Assembly: GCF_954871325.1 (NCBI RefSeq)
Contig: NC_088777.1
Location: 17,647,366-17,711,365, forward strand
Source: Gordionus sp. m RMFG-2023
Lineage: Eukaryota > Nematomorpha > Gordioida > Chordodea > Parachordodidae
Direction: 5' to 3'
Length of the DNA: 64,000 bases
Part shown: piece by piece, positions 1 to 12,319 of the stretch
How positions within the stretch are numbered: position 1 is the first letter of the stretch
How the letters are laid out: each line of letters opens with the position of its first letter
Translations under genes and position numbers: made by a program
The notes under the pieces: generated by a model
The model's input: only the letters and a program-made list of their open reading frames with translations
What the model was told of the DNA's origin: nothing
Databases searched by the model: none

Positions 1-612
1 CTACGACTCTCTTGAAGAAAATGCACGCGAGTTATGAGAGCCCCCTCATATAATCACACTGGTTTCTCTCTAGGATACCAAAAAAACCTTGTTACTTATA
101 TAAGAATAATAAAAGAGATGGAACTAAAATTTCTCTCCTTAGTTGTTTAATTATTTTAAATAAGTTTTATTAATTAAAGTATTTAGAGGATTGCGTTATG
201 AATGTAAACAATACACAATGTCGAGATATACAATATCGTCGTAAAGGTACAGTTCGAGATTCATCTTGGCCACCAATTGGGAAGAGTTAACGTTAATTTT
301 AATGCTTTAATCAAAATTATTTTTAGAAACATTTATTAAAAAAATTCAATCTATATTAACAAATTAATTTGAATATTATCAAAATCAAAATTTATCTATT
401 TAATATTAATGTATTATAAATCGTTTTTCTATTAACGGTAACCAACTAAATAAATCATAATTCATAACCCATACGGCTTAATAATTAAATGAACTATTTG
501 CGATAATAAAATCATGCTGAGTTTATCAACATCTCACCATATTCCCCATTCTTAAACTTCAATTTATCTCTAAATAATTAGAGCCTTCCTATCCTGGACC
601 ATCTAATTCTAG
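1..612. other. AT-rich stretch, no gene seen
   Basis: No open frame of useful length, repeat end or RNA motif is recognisable here. The right part (about 590-612) flanks the hAT miniature and supplies its left 8-bp duplication. Confidence 0.4.
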
Positions 613-1231
613 CAGCGTCTACATGAGCGGGGGGGGGGTGATAGGAACAGTTTGCATCCAATTTCTCTCGAGGGGGTAGGGGGTAGGCGCCTTTATAGGG
701 GATAGGATAAAATTAGAGGGTTATCTATCAAATTTTTAGATGAAATAGGACAAATATATTGCTGTAAAGATTATTACTTTTATTATAGACCTATTATAAT
801 ATAATATATTGCTGATAATTGACCAAATTTATATATTGCAAACAATCATACACATTAATTTCCAAATAAAACTTTCTGCTATACTTTTAAGTGTAATTTA
901 AAAGGGTTAGACATTCTCAGTAAACTCATATTCGCCCGAACATTATGCTATAATTATGCATTCATTATAAATGTGAGGGTTTTGAATTCATGATCTAAAG
1001 AATATTTCTTTTATATTCACAATATTTTGATAGTTGGTAGTAGAGCCAAAATAATTTAAGTTATGCTTTATAAAATGTATTAAAGGAGTACCATTATAAT
1101 TAAAAAGGTGTAATTAATAATGTAAAAACATGGGCACCGAAGGCGGTAAAAAAATTTGGGGGGGGGGGGGGGTAGGAATAGGTTTTTGAGGAGGGTTTTC
1201 ATTGAGTGAAAATCCTGTCATGTAGACGCTG
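613..1231. mobile_element. hAT-type miniature element (MITE), CAGCGTCTACATGA ends
   Basis: The element starts CAGCGTCTACATGA and ends TCATGTAGACGCTG, an exact 14-bp terminal inverted repeat. It is flanked by a perfect 8-bp duplication AATTCTAG (605-612 and 1232-1239), the hAT signature. At 619 bp with no transposase frame it is non-autonomous. Just inside both ends are G-rich runs. A second member of the family lies at 59790-62529, split by an LTR element. Confidence 0.88.
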
Positions 1232-1239
1232 AATTCTAG

Positions 1240-2090
1240 AACTCTTCATTTTGTTTGTGCTCTCTTGTGTTTATTCTCTTAGTTTTTTTAATTGTTTATG
1301 GACCTCCTCTTGGTCCATTTTACCGTTTGTATTGTGTATGCCTCGGGCCTTTTTTTAATAGACTTGGCCCCCATTTTATATTAGCATTGTATGTTCGGGC
1401 CCATGCCAAAGTATTTTAATTGTTGCGACCATAATTCGTTGTTTTTAGTAACTGGTCATCTAAGCCGTAATTGATTCACTCTCCTTCTTATTTTATGTTT
1501 GAATACCACGTCTGGCTTAATTCAAGTTTCTGGTTAATTAGTCGTCCTATAATTTTTTAGAAACTAGAATAATCCTATTTTGGTGTTATTCGTCTTATCG
1601 CTTCCTTGACTGTACGTACATATATTTCTGCCTGATCGTTAGAAGTTGGGTGATAATGAGACGTAAATAATAGCTTTATTCCACTCCACCTACAGAACCT
1701 TTGTAATTGACCTAAATTGACCACCTTGGTATGAGACCAATTGAATTTCCGAACCTAGAGAATACTTTTGTTAGTTTTTCTATTACTACTTTGACTGTTA
1801 TCCTTAACTTCCTTTCTAACTCGCCCCACTTAGACACTATCAACTACCATCAAATAATATCCGTTCTGTATTGGATCCATTATGCTCACGCGTAGCTTGC
1901 TCCACGGTTCCTCAATTGGTTCACAACTATTAAATGTATTTTTCCTTAGTAGGCACTTTTTTATATTCGGTGTAGCTTTAGCTCAAGTTTTCTATCTGTC
2001 TTTTTCTCTAGCTAGTACACATAGCCGCCCGTTCGATCAATTTTTTATCCCAAATTGTATTTAGATCCTGCATAATCGTGTGTAACTTAA
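1240..2090 (-). mobile_element. Ty3/Gypsy-type LTR retrotransposon fossil, integrase region
   Basis: Read on the minus strand, the stretch resembles a retroviral-type integrase core of the Ty3/Gypsy kind: an opening PWSK-like block followed by a YYLMVVDS-like strand near 1850-1890, and a YHPTSNDQAE-like block near 1650-1690, the usual end of the catalytic core. No LTRs or other pol domains were found around it. It is a broken, old fossil. BEL/Pao is an alternative family. Confidence 0.6.
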
Positions 2091-2099
2091 TCGTTTCAG

Positions 2100-2480
2100 T
2101 TTTACCATTAGTGTCACTAGGGGATGGGAAGCGCAGGGGCTCGAGCCCCTTAAAAATTTGACTAGCCCCCTGAAGCGAAAAATTTTTTTTTAATGCCTCC
2201 CTAATATCCCTCTGAATTAAAAATAAATTATTTTGATAGCCCCCTGAACGATTTCTTTTATATTTCTATTATGTATTATATAGATTTGATTTTATTATTT
2301 AAAAATTAATAAGACACTAAATTTTTATTAAATATTATTTTAATTAGATTAGATTAATACATATAAATTATATTTTCACTATGTCAGCTTGCATTATTTA
2401 AATTATTTTATAACCCTAATTAAATAAACTAGGGCGTCGACCTAGCCCGATCTTCGGCCGGGAATAGTGTAGCATGGGAA
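2100..2480. repeat. GC-rich repeat fragment, unclassified
   Basis: A local island with GC-rich motifs (AGGGGCTCGAGCCCC near 2136, CTTCGGCCGGG near 2452) in AT-rich surroundings. CTTCGGCCGGG also occurs inside the hAT miniature at 5061-5465, and a GGCCGAAGGCC block lies near 6065, so this is repeat-derived. I could not find matching ends. Confidence 0.35.
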
Positions 2481-2739
2481 TCACAAATGGCACCGAATCA
2501 AAGATAGCCATGAACAAATAGTGGTTAGTAACAAATAGCGATGAATCACAAAGCATGAGATATCAAAGTTATACAATATAGGTATGGGGTAGAGTAGGTA
2601 AATCTAAAAAAAAATTAATGTATCGCCATAATATAAATGAGTGTTTATCAATAGCTTATTTATTGAGCAGAAAGAATGATAAATAAAAATTATAGAAATA
2701 TTTACTAATATTATTCAAAATAGTAAGCATATAGATGAA

Positions 2740-3410
2740 TAAAAACGATATTGTTCGAGGAATGGGATTAAAATAAAATATTATTCGGAGAGATAAATTG
2801 ACTTTAAAAAAAAGAGGATCCTTGTGAATAGATATAGAATAATTTAAATAATATAAATATCATACTATGTAATGTTTTTTTTAATAAATGTAAAATCCTA
2901 TTTAAATAATAAAATAGAAAACCACGTATCGTCCTTTTTTTGAGTTATATAAAAAAAAATAGTAGGAACAAAAAGGCGAATTGTTAAAAAAGTAGGATCC
3001 TTAAGAATAGATATATAGTTTTTATTAAATAAAAAAAAATATTGTAATTTTTTGGAATAGATATAAAATCCTATATAATATTATTTAAATAATAAAAATA
3101 ATGTACTATGTATATTTTTTGTGAGTTATACAAAATAATCAGCAGGGATAAGAGAGCATTATTCGGCCCGACACAAAATGTCAAGCTTTAAAAAAAGTGG
3201 GATCCTTAATAATAGATATATAAATTTATTTAAATGATAAAAATAATGTACTATGTATATTTTTCTGTGAGTTGTACAAAATATTCATCAGAAATAAAAG
3301 GGAATATTGTTTGGCCCGACAAAATGCATAGCTTTAAAAATAAGTAGGATGCTTAAAATGGATATATAAATTTATTTAAATTATAAATAAATATCATACT
3401 AAGTATTGTT
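2740..3410. repeat. Degenerate tandem repeat, about 160-200 bp unit
   Basis: The block AGGATCCTTAAGAATAGATATATA-like recurs near 2810, 2992, 3190 and 3346, each time followed by an ATACTATGTA-type stretch and a GAGTTATACAAAAT-type stretch. Spacing varies (about 156-198 bp), so the units are old and diverged. It directly precedes the Helitron helicase scrap and may be part of that element. Confidence 0.5.
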
Positions 3411-3414
3411 CTTT

Positions 3415-3665
3415 CGTATTCGTATAAATCGGGATTAATCGGATATACCTCACGATACACCACATACCACATTTGTAGTTCTTGTTATCATTGGTCATAA
3501 TCTTTAGTTTATGAGAAGAACAACCCCGAGATATAGCCACAGCTGTCCATATGAAAAAGCACGGTGAGATAAATAGATGCCAACTTTGTTCAATGTTTGT
3601 CCCTGAGCTTTTGTCATGACAAAAGCTGGTCTCACGAGAAATTCGCGACACTTAGAGGAAAATGG
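3415..3665 (-). pseudogene. Helitron-type helicase C-terminal fragment (decayed)
   Basis: On the minus strand the sequence gives FLVRPAFVMTKAQGQTLNKV followed by GIYLSHRAFSYGQLWLYL. This matches the end of PIF1-like helicases of Helitrons, where a FPLRLAFAMTINKAQGQTL-type block and an F.HGQLYVALSR-type block (motifs V and VI) follow each other. The canonical IN before KAQGQTL is missing, the VALSR block is changed and no longer frame surrounds it, so it is a dead remnant. No Rep domain or Helitron ends were recognised. Confidence 0.6.
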
Positions 3666-3689
3666 TAAGCCAGAATCAGTTAGAACAAT

Positions 3690-3950
3690 ATTGTAATTAA
3701 ATGACCCATTAGAATTAAATTTACTTGAATACTGCTGAGTTTAATTTAAAATATAATGATGTGAAGAAAATATTTATTTTTATTTTTTGATATCTAAAAT
3801 ACATATATATAATTTGTTTCAATATAACATAATTTACTTTCACAATACAATTAAAATTTCATGTAACCCATTAGAATTGAATTTACTTGAATACTGTTGA
3901 TTGAATTTAGAATAGAGATTTGTAGAAAATATTTATTTCTTTAATATTTT
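3690..3950. repeat. Two-copy direct repeat
   Basis: An approximately 80-bp block around 'CCCATTAGAATTAAATTTAC' near 3703 recurs near 3865 with a few substitutions; both continue into a GAAAATATTTATTT tail. Function unknown, probably repeat debris. Confidence 0.5.
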
Positions 3951-3959
3951 TTTTGAAAT

Positions 3960-5052
3960 TGATAAATAAATAATAATAAATAATACGTAACGATATGACA
4001 TGACGTAGCGGTGATATGACGTAGCGGTGATATTACGTCACGAATGATGTAGCGAGGACATCGGAAGATTATAATATAGATATAATCAATTATTAATTGA
4101 AAATTAACTAAATTAATATTGTAATTACCCGATTTTAAAATCACTAAATAATATTGTTAGAAGTTGAAAATTAAAATGAACACGAATTGAAGATGCCAAT
4201 TTAATCTAAATCTAAAATAACATAAATTAACTAAAAAGTAAAAATATAAAATCAAACTAAAAAATTCTATTTAAAAAAACTCCTTTTTCTTTTTCTTAAC
4301 TCCGTCCTTCTTTTTATATATATTTATATTATTCAAATTTTTTAACACCTACAACATATATTATTCATTTTAAAATTAAATTACCATGCCTCTTCCTGAA
4401 AATATTTCCAAGGTCGAAACAAGGTAAGAAATTTCTTTAAAGAAATTAAGTAGAAATATTGTTGATAATCCTCTATCATGTATAATTGGTTACAAAATAT
4501 TCTAAAAATGTCACTTTTGCAGACATATTTTGCAGCTATATAATATATTACAATTAATGTTTTCATTAACTTTACTAATCAATGCTTTTCATAAAAAATA
4601 TAAATAACAATTTGCATTCAATTCTTTAAAGCTATCTTGATTTTAAAATATATTGTTAAAATATAAACATTTCATTATTCATCCCACAATGGATGTAATC
4701 TATTTCTTTTCCTTCTCTTTTTTCTCTGTTTTTAGAAAAGCTATTTTTTCCTTCTTTGTAAAACAGTTCATGTTAAATTTTTAATACGAGTATATTTTTG
4801 ATATTATTACAAACTACTATTATTTTAAGATGTAATATACCGATTGGTGGTAATGCGATAATAGTATATAAAATATCACTCCTGTCCATATTTTATAGTT
4901 ACAAAATGTTACATTTCTGGCATACTTACCGTGTAAATAGCTCAAGGTTTCAATATATTTTCATAATTATTTCTTCTAAAGATCTTTAGTGTTTTAGTTT
5001 TATCATCGTGAGTGTCATGGCTATGACTGAAAATGAACCAGTATCTATTATT
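3960..5052. other. AT-rich stretch, nothing recognised
   Basis: Short direct repeats of GGTGATATGACGTAGC occur near 4000-4030. No coding or RNA feature is supported in the rest. Confidence 0.35.
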
Positions 5053-5060
5053 TGTGTGGC

Positions 5061-5465
5061 CAGTGGCGTAGCTAGGAATTTTCCTTAGAGGGGGTCCATA
5101 CATATGAAATCTACGGAGCTTCGCCCACCAGATTCCCTTTAACGGGTCTTCGGCCCTTTTGCCCGGCCTTCGGCCGGGTTTATCTTACAAATCATAACCA
5201 TATCTTCGATAATATATAACAAATATATTTTTTTAAATGCATCAATAATGTTATTATAATTTATTAGATTATTCTCAATGACTTTATAATAATACTATCC
5301 AGAATAATTTCAATAGTAATATAATATCCTTCAACAAACATCAAAATCAGAAAAATATAATAGATATAAAATCACTTTTAAGTCTTTTGAACGTATATTC
5401 TAAAAAAAAATTTTTGCTCTGGGAGGGGTCCAAATCCGAAAACCATTCCCGTAGCTACGCCACTG
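5061..5465. mobile_element. hAT-type miniature element, CAGTGGCGTAGCTA ends
   Basis: Ends are CAGTGGCGTAGCTA and TAGCTACGCCACTG, a perfect inverted repeat typical of hAT elements. The 8-bp duplication TGTGTGGC is exact (5053-5060 and 5466-5473). The 405-bp interior holds a CGGCCTTCGGCCGGG palindrome and no transposase. Confidence 0.9.
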
Positions 5466-5474
5466 TGTGTGGCT

Positions 5475-8400
5475 ATGTAATTTAAGATCATTACTCATGC
5501 TGCTGAGAGCATTTGATTGCATAATTTATTTAAGCAATAATCAAGTGTCTAGTCGTTTATATATCATAAAAATGGAAGATAATTTTTTAGAAATTTAATA
5601 TCTTACAATAATTTTCTCGATTACTTATCTAGCTTCGATGATGTCATCTACTAGGTCAAACTACCATATAGTTTTATAATTTAGATTTTTATATTCTCTT
5701 CCCTTCAAGAATTATTGATTTGGTTAGGCCTGCAAATTTTTCTTATTAGTCAATTCTATAAAACATTGTCTAAAATTCTAACACAACGTTATATTAGTTT
5801 AATGACCTTTTCAATGAAGGTTGCTAAGAATTATATTGCCTAGTGTGGTTTTTAAAAACTATTATCAATTGAGGTTAAACTCACTTGTAATCCTTTAGAC
5901 ATAGGATAAATATTTTGTATTAAAAAAAATTATCTTTAAAAATGTTTTGTATTGATTTACTTTCATTATTTGTATGCATAATAAATGACAAAGTATGAAA
6001 TTTAGAAAAATTGTTCATAGTTTGCAAATTTCAATTAAAAAAGTATGAAATATTTATGTAAAACCAGGCCGAAGGCCGGGGAAAAATAGAAAGTATGGGG
6101 GCAAAGCCCTTCATAAATATTTTTTAGTTGATTCCCCTGAAATTGTAAAGGCTAATGATGCCCCTGTGTTTTACCACCTTTCCTTCCTGTAATATATAAC
6201 ATTGTTTATTATGTAAAATAACCTCAAATTCCTACAGTATTATTTTAATTCTTCATACACCGACCTTCCTTCCTCTCTTTATGATAATAATAATAATCTA
6301 ATATATAATGTAACAAAATCTGAAAACGAATCTTTTAAAAAATTTATAGCTATAAAGATTTATTCCTTTTCTTGCAATTATTCTCATAAGGATTCTTACA
6401 TTTATTATTTTTCAACCTTAAAATATCTTGTTTAATCTATAGTTAAAATATATTTAATGAGTTTTTTTCCATTTTAAAAGGCAGACGATTTCTCGTATTT
6501 TATACAAAAAATTTTTTTTTTTAAATATAATAAAATTTATTTCCTATTTTCATTTTTTTATCTGAATTTTCAGAAAGGCCATATCAAAATCTGATATAGG
6601 TTGATTGACAGGTACGTGGTGCAAGTTTTCTGGACTTTTTGGTTTTATATGATAACAACTTTTTGTAAATGCGTCATAATATTTGCCGATTGATTTTGTT
6701 TTGTTAAGTTTCAGTCAGAAATGTCATAAAAGTAGTTTATTCGGAATATTATTTGCAAGGTAATATATTTAATGATATATTTTTTATTTAAGTAAAATAA
6801 ATACTTTTTAATTAATATAATAACTCCTTGATAATTGTCAAAAATAATAACCATGAAGTTTTATAAGTCATAAATTGCAAATTATGACTTAATTTCACGA
6901 CAAATTTTGTGTATAATCATTTATATAGGTTTAACCCTAATTAATTAATCTTTTGTTATACTAGTGTTAATACTTAACATGAAAAATCCATATTTCATTT
7001 TATTAATTTTCAAGAGAATAATTGGGTTTAGGGTTTTTATTTGATGCATATGAAAGATAATTTTATCAAATCTAATCATAATATTACACAACAAATTGTT
7101 TGATGTCTTTGTAATAGGTGATGGGAAATTGTCATCATCCCTTGTCATAAAGGGGTAAAAAATATTTTATTATTCATGTTGCTAATTATCTTCCATTACA
7201 AAAGTCAAGGTGATACAAATTTTGCAATAATTTTACCAAGTTTGAGTCAATTTTTTAGATACAATTAAGCTAAATCATGTCATGGAAATGTATTTTTTGA
7301 CTGTTTTTATAGCAATTATACATTACAAAAAAATTTGAGTATAATATTTATTAATGAAAAAAGACTCATAACCATTTATATATTTTCCCATATGTTTCTA
7401 TTAGAGAACAAATCTGAGTTATCTATGGCATCCTAGGTAATTATAAGATATTTGAGGTGGAAATCTATCATAGAACAATCTATAGTGAGTCATTCACAAT
7501 ACTGGGATAACTTTCTGTTGGTTTTATAACAAACTAATGCAATTTTACCTTTACATTCTCCCATTAGGCCTTTTACAATATGGATTACATTTTCACTTGA
7601 TGTTTTTTGAAGTGGAGAATTACCAGCTCTCTGCTAAACATGGTTATTTTTATTTTAACAATTTCTCTAAGCAGTGTTATAAACAAAGAGGAAATTTTCT
7701 AAATTCAACTAAAATCATCCTCCTTTATATAAAATTCTAAAACAAATTCCTGTTACTAGTGGATTATTAATCTGAATTGCTCTCAATAGAATTTTGTTAA
7801 AAATATTATGATATATAAAATTTTTCTTCAAAAATCAAAAATTAACTTTCTAAACATGGGTCACTGACCCAGAAATTATTTATATTATTAAAATCATTAA
7901 ATAAGAAAATAATTTTTGCCCATCTTTAATAACAATAAAAATAATGCATATTTTTTTAAAAGTTGTTTGGATGGTGGGAAATAATTACAATTATAAAAAT
8001 ACTCAATTTATTAATATAGTATATGTTGTGAGTTATTGAATAATTCATTGGTAGGAATTTCCCAATTTTAGTCATTTACTGAAAATTTATTCCAACATGT
8101 ACAAAGTACCAACACTGAATTTCAGACAAGAACTATTGAAATATTCTTAATTTATATCCGATTTTATATATGTTTTTCATATAAATTAAAAAGACACAAA
8201 TGTTTATAGCTAAAATTATAATAAATTTTTAGGGTATATTTATTAAATTATAAACCTTATCTTTTCAAAATCTGGTAATAAAATAATAATATATATTTTA
8301 TCCTCCCTTTATATAACTTTTTTCAAGATCTCCCCTAAATATGAATATATTATTCCTTCCCATAAATATTTAAAAAATAAACATTGAATTCCCTTCTTTC

Positions 8401-9250
8401 CCTCTATAATTATTTAAAATAAACAAAATCTATTATCCTCCAAATTTTATTAATTACATAAAAACAATATTTATCTTAACCCTGAAACTAACATTCTACT
8501 ATTATGATCATATTCTATAAATGCTGGGATGCATTTCAGTTAAATCTAATTTTTCAAATTTAAAAAGGCCCCAAAATGATATAAAATTGAGAGATTTTGA
8601 ATCCAAGATATATCTTAATATGACATTTATATTAAAGAATATATAATTTTATAAAATAAAATATGAAATCGGACTTATAAATTACATCCATTTATCATTC
8701 ATAAATAGTCCACTTGTCTTTAATATGCAGCTGTTATCAGACATTGAATTTATTGTTTATTTTTTAATATTCTATAAATTCATAATTGGATTTGAATCCG
8801 GGATCTATCTGGTAAATCCATAATAATCCTTATACAGATAACCATTTTAAGTCAATTTGCAGTATGCTATAATATTTTGTCTTATTGATATAAACTTGTA
8901 CCATCAGGAAATAAGGCATGGATGATTGAGTGATGTTAATCTAATATCCCTTAATATTTTAAAGTGTTTATTATACCAGTTTAATTTTTTTCTACAATAA
9001 TACAACAACATGTAATTGAGAAGGAAGATATAACATAAAATTGTAATATGTGTTTCCTTACATTATTGAAACATTTTCTTTTTTAAATCCGTGTATTCCG
9101 TTTTTTATTGTTCAGGGCAAGCATAAATATTATTAGGTTCAGTTTTTTTATCACCAAAGTGGCATTCACTTGAAACCAAATGAGTTTTTTGTGATATATT
9201 TCAGAAATTTTTCACAAAAATTAGGTATTTTGTGAGGATTATATCAAAAT
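5475..9250. other. Long AT-rich stretch without supported gene
   Basis: About 3.8 kb. A GGCCGAAGGCC-containing repeat scrap lies at 6060-6180. Several short open frames exist but have no recognisable motifs and look like chance frames. No RNA gene or repeat end could be delimited. Confidence 0.35.
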
Positions 9251-9279
9251 TTTATTACTACAGCTCTGTTCATTCTGAA

Positions 9280-10586
9280 GATATAATCTTTAAAGTCATC
9301 ATTTAAACAACCACTTTTTCATTAAGTACATGTTTAGCTTTACTAAACAAGCACTCCACAAGAGCACTTGATGGTAAAGGTGTGTTATATTCAATAGATG
9401 TTTTTTTTTAAATTAAGATAATTATTAAAAATATTAATGGAAAGAGCATTTTGTGAAGAATTTTTTCCAAAAAAGGTATTGATTTCATCCATGCATTCAT
9501 TTGAAGGATCTGTGGTTGACTCTGTATATTTTCTAAATGGGCAATTAACCTTTCTTTTAGAAACAGATTTTGTGGCAGATTAATAAAAGGTCAATTGAGC
9601 TCAAATTTCAGGTGAATTATTGTTGCCAATATATTACTGTCATCATATAGTGAAGGAAATCTATATTAATAAATGATAATTAATTTATTATTTAATAAGT
9701 GTTCATTCAAATTAGGTATCTGCAAAAGTTAGCCCTTTCAAATTTTACAGTCAGGCCTGACCACCATATGTATAATATTGATAAAATTTAATAATTTTTA
9801 ATGCCTATAATGGCCCATTAAAATTTTGCCAGATATCAGAGGCTTTGTAGACCAGATCTGTTAAAAATATTTTACTAAATTTGCCAGATCATGGCAATTT
9901 TTTTAATAAATTTTGTAGATATCTGATATCTATTAATATAAAAAAATTGCATAAAAATTTATTACCGTTTATCAATACCTCTAATATCACACTCTACAAG
10001 GGGCTGACAATATCGCAGGCAGCTAAATTTCTTTAATTTATCTATAAGTATGGTTAGAACTGGGGTGATATCCCTGCTCCATGTTAGCCTCTAACTGCTA
10101 ATCTTTGAAGAATATATTTCGTTTTTGAATAAAGAGCATTTTGAATAGATCATTGTATGGTTACTTCCATCCTCACATAAAGTAAAATACATACGTAAAT
10201 TATGAAATGGTAAAAGATTCTCATTCTCACTTATATCTCCAGTCACATCAATATAAGTAGATGTATCATTTTCTACTAGAATTTATTTATATTATAATAT
10301 AATTAATAAATAAATATAACCTGTAGGCTCTAAATCTCGTACAAAAAATTTGGGAAATTGTTGAAATATAAAATCTGGTGGAATGGTGGTTGATAAAATA
10401 TAATGTAGATAGATATTTTTTTAAAAATAATATTTTAATATAATTTTTAAAAGGATCGGGATCGAATATTTAAAAAAATGAACTCGATCACGATCCACTA
10501 TTTAAGGTCAGGATCTTAAATCCGAGAAAATTGACAAATTTAGGATCGAATCCAGGATCGGCGATCTTTTGATTCGATCCCTTAAC
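9280..10586 (-). mobile_element. Decayed hAT transposon, transposase on minus strand
   Basis: Near 9300-9400 the minus strand encodes a hAT dimerisation-like block (PLPSSALVECLFSKAKHVLN). Near 9980-10060 it gives VLTILIDKLKKFSCLRYCQP followed by LVECDIRGI, plausibly a middle part of the same transposase. At 10440-10586 lie subterminal GGATCG-type repeats, and the right end read inward is CAGAGCTGTTAAGG, close to the end of the hAT at 36882-38203 (CAGAGTTGTTAA). Several in-frame stops and shifts show it is dead. The left end is uncertain. Confidence 0.6.
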
Positions 10587-10919
10587 AGCTCTGTTAACAT
10601 ATTATAAGAATAATGAAAGTTTTGGAATTAACTCTCATCAAAATAAGGTATTTCAATTTCTTGAAGCCAATTTTAAAAGACTCATTTTTAATAAGTCCAA
10701 ATCCAAAATCTGTTTCCATAACAATATACAAAACCCTCATCTAGCAAGATTAAATTTTTTTCTTGAGTACATAAATAATAAAAATTTCAAAAATATGGAA
10801 ATTAATATAATTTAAAAAAAGTATATTCAAATATTTATTCATATTGAATGCAATAAGTATATATTCATTAATATATTATAAGAATAAGGTAAATTTCTGA
10901 TACACACCTCATATAGGCT

Positions 10920-11300
10920 TATTTCTGATTTATCCATCATCAAATTAAGGAGAATACTAATTCCTTTTGTCATTCTTGTGGGATATGAGCTAGTAATCAT
11001 ATAAAATGAAAATATTTATTAGATTGTGGGAATGCATCCTTCCTTAAGGGTTTTTTTTATTAAAATGAAAGCCACAAAGCACTCTTTGGTAAATTTTTAT
11101 CCACAGAGTTTTGTATAAGTTTGCATCTTCTCATAATATGGATCCATTCGTCAAGTTGTTCTTTATTATAAGAAAATATATTTTGATCAGGTACAGGGGT
11201 CAGGCAATATTTTAATTTTTCAAATATACCCAGGCTAGGTCTAAAAATTTTAAAGATACAAAGGTCGTGCTGATATTCTAAATGAACTTTTATACATTCA
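10920..11300 (-). pseudogene. Possible THAP-like/transposase-derived coding remnant
   Basis: On the minus strand the sequence reads FSYNKEQLDEWIHIMRRCKL, then a stretch ending LKEGCIPTI. The pattern (basic helix with W, then L..G.IPTI) resembles the end of THAP zinc-binding domains, but the expected Cys and His ligands are not clearly present and the frame is interrupted. A partial duplicate of the right-hand part lies at about 11880-11970. Low confidence. Confidence 0.3.
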
Positions 11301-11339
11301 TTTGCAATTTAAAACCTAAAAAATTTATTCTTGCTAGAT

Positions 11340-11660
11340 GAGGGTTTTGCCTAACTTAAACCCGCCTATTCTGTGGATAGACTGAAAGATATTGTGTTGG
11401 TGAGTGGGAGGGTTAAAATATATTAAAACAATGTGGGCATGTGAATTTGAAATATATTTCAGGCAAAATGAGCAACTGACTTTATTATTAGATATTATTT
11501 TTTTTATTTCACAATTTATAAGTTTAAGTAAAACGCATTAAAATGATACATAAAGAGCCAAATCAACCAATATAATAATTTTTAAACATTGGATAGGCAA
11601 GTTTGACAAAATTTTTAAATAAATGAGTTGGCAGTTGCGCCAAAACTTGCCCATTGCAAA
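11340..11660. repeat. Fragment of dispersed GC-rich repeat family
   Basis: Contains GCCCATTGCAAATCTCTAG and GGCAAGTTTGACAAAATTTT, related to blocks at 21556-22330, 26290-26400, 36700-36880, 50735-50890 and 51850-51960 that share a core like AAATGGGCAGGCGGG / GCTTAACTCGCC. These look like subterminal parts of one transposon family; complete ends were not found. Confidence 0.4.
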
Positions 11661-12242
11661 TCTCTAGTCAGGATGACATCGGAAATAGCAGATCACAATG
11701 GATTTTACCTCTGCCAAAGAATCCATTTATGATATGTGTCTGCTACTTTTATTTTTTCATGCATTTACCACCAGAGTTCTGCATATGTCAACATTTTCAG
11801 GCCCAATGGGAATTTATTAATGCCCATTCCAAGTTTTGCTTAGCCCAATTTCAATTTTTTTTTAAATTGTAACAAAGAAATAAAATGCAAATATTTATTA
11901 GATTGTGGGATTATTTATAATGGAAGGCACAAAGCACTCCTTGTACAATGTTCTCTAGAGTTTTGAAATTTTATTTATCTAAATAAAATTTGTTAAAAAT
12001 TATACTTTTGAAAAATGAATATTTCACTTGTAAGAATTCGGTTTTGTGATAGATTCTACCAAGTAAACGTATAGCAATTTTCTAAACACCAATCTAAGTT
12101 GCTAAATACCGTCTAAAATTTATTAAAATGTAATAAGATCCTTATTAACATATATTATACGGAATCACGTGGTCGAGTCCAGCCTCCTATATATCACCCC
12201 CCTAAGGACGGAACCGCTAAGTTTGATTAAGAAAAAAAATAT

Positions 12243-12312
12243 GATCTTTGCTGGGATTCGAACCCAAAACATCGGATTGGTAAGCGACGCTCTTGCCGAT
12301 TAGATAGACGCC
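12243..12312 (-). tRNA. tRNA-like sequence, probably pseudogene or SINE head
   Basis: The minus strand contains an A-box-like TAATCGGCAAGAGC and a perfect B-box arm TGGGTTCGAATCCCA. The anticodon stem CGTCG/CGATG can only form with an enlarged loop, and the acceptor stem does not pair well. A decayed tRNA or the tRNA-derived head of a SINE is more likely than a working gene; identity is left open. Confidence 0.4.
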
Positions 12313-12319
12313 TTACAAA

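Noticed and set aside
1159-1172. Poly-G tract as possible telomere or assembly gap filler
   Set aside because: G/C homopolymers recur just inside hAT ends (23700-23735, 25615, 42965), so they belong to the elements; exact lengths may still be unreliable.
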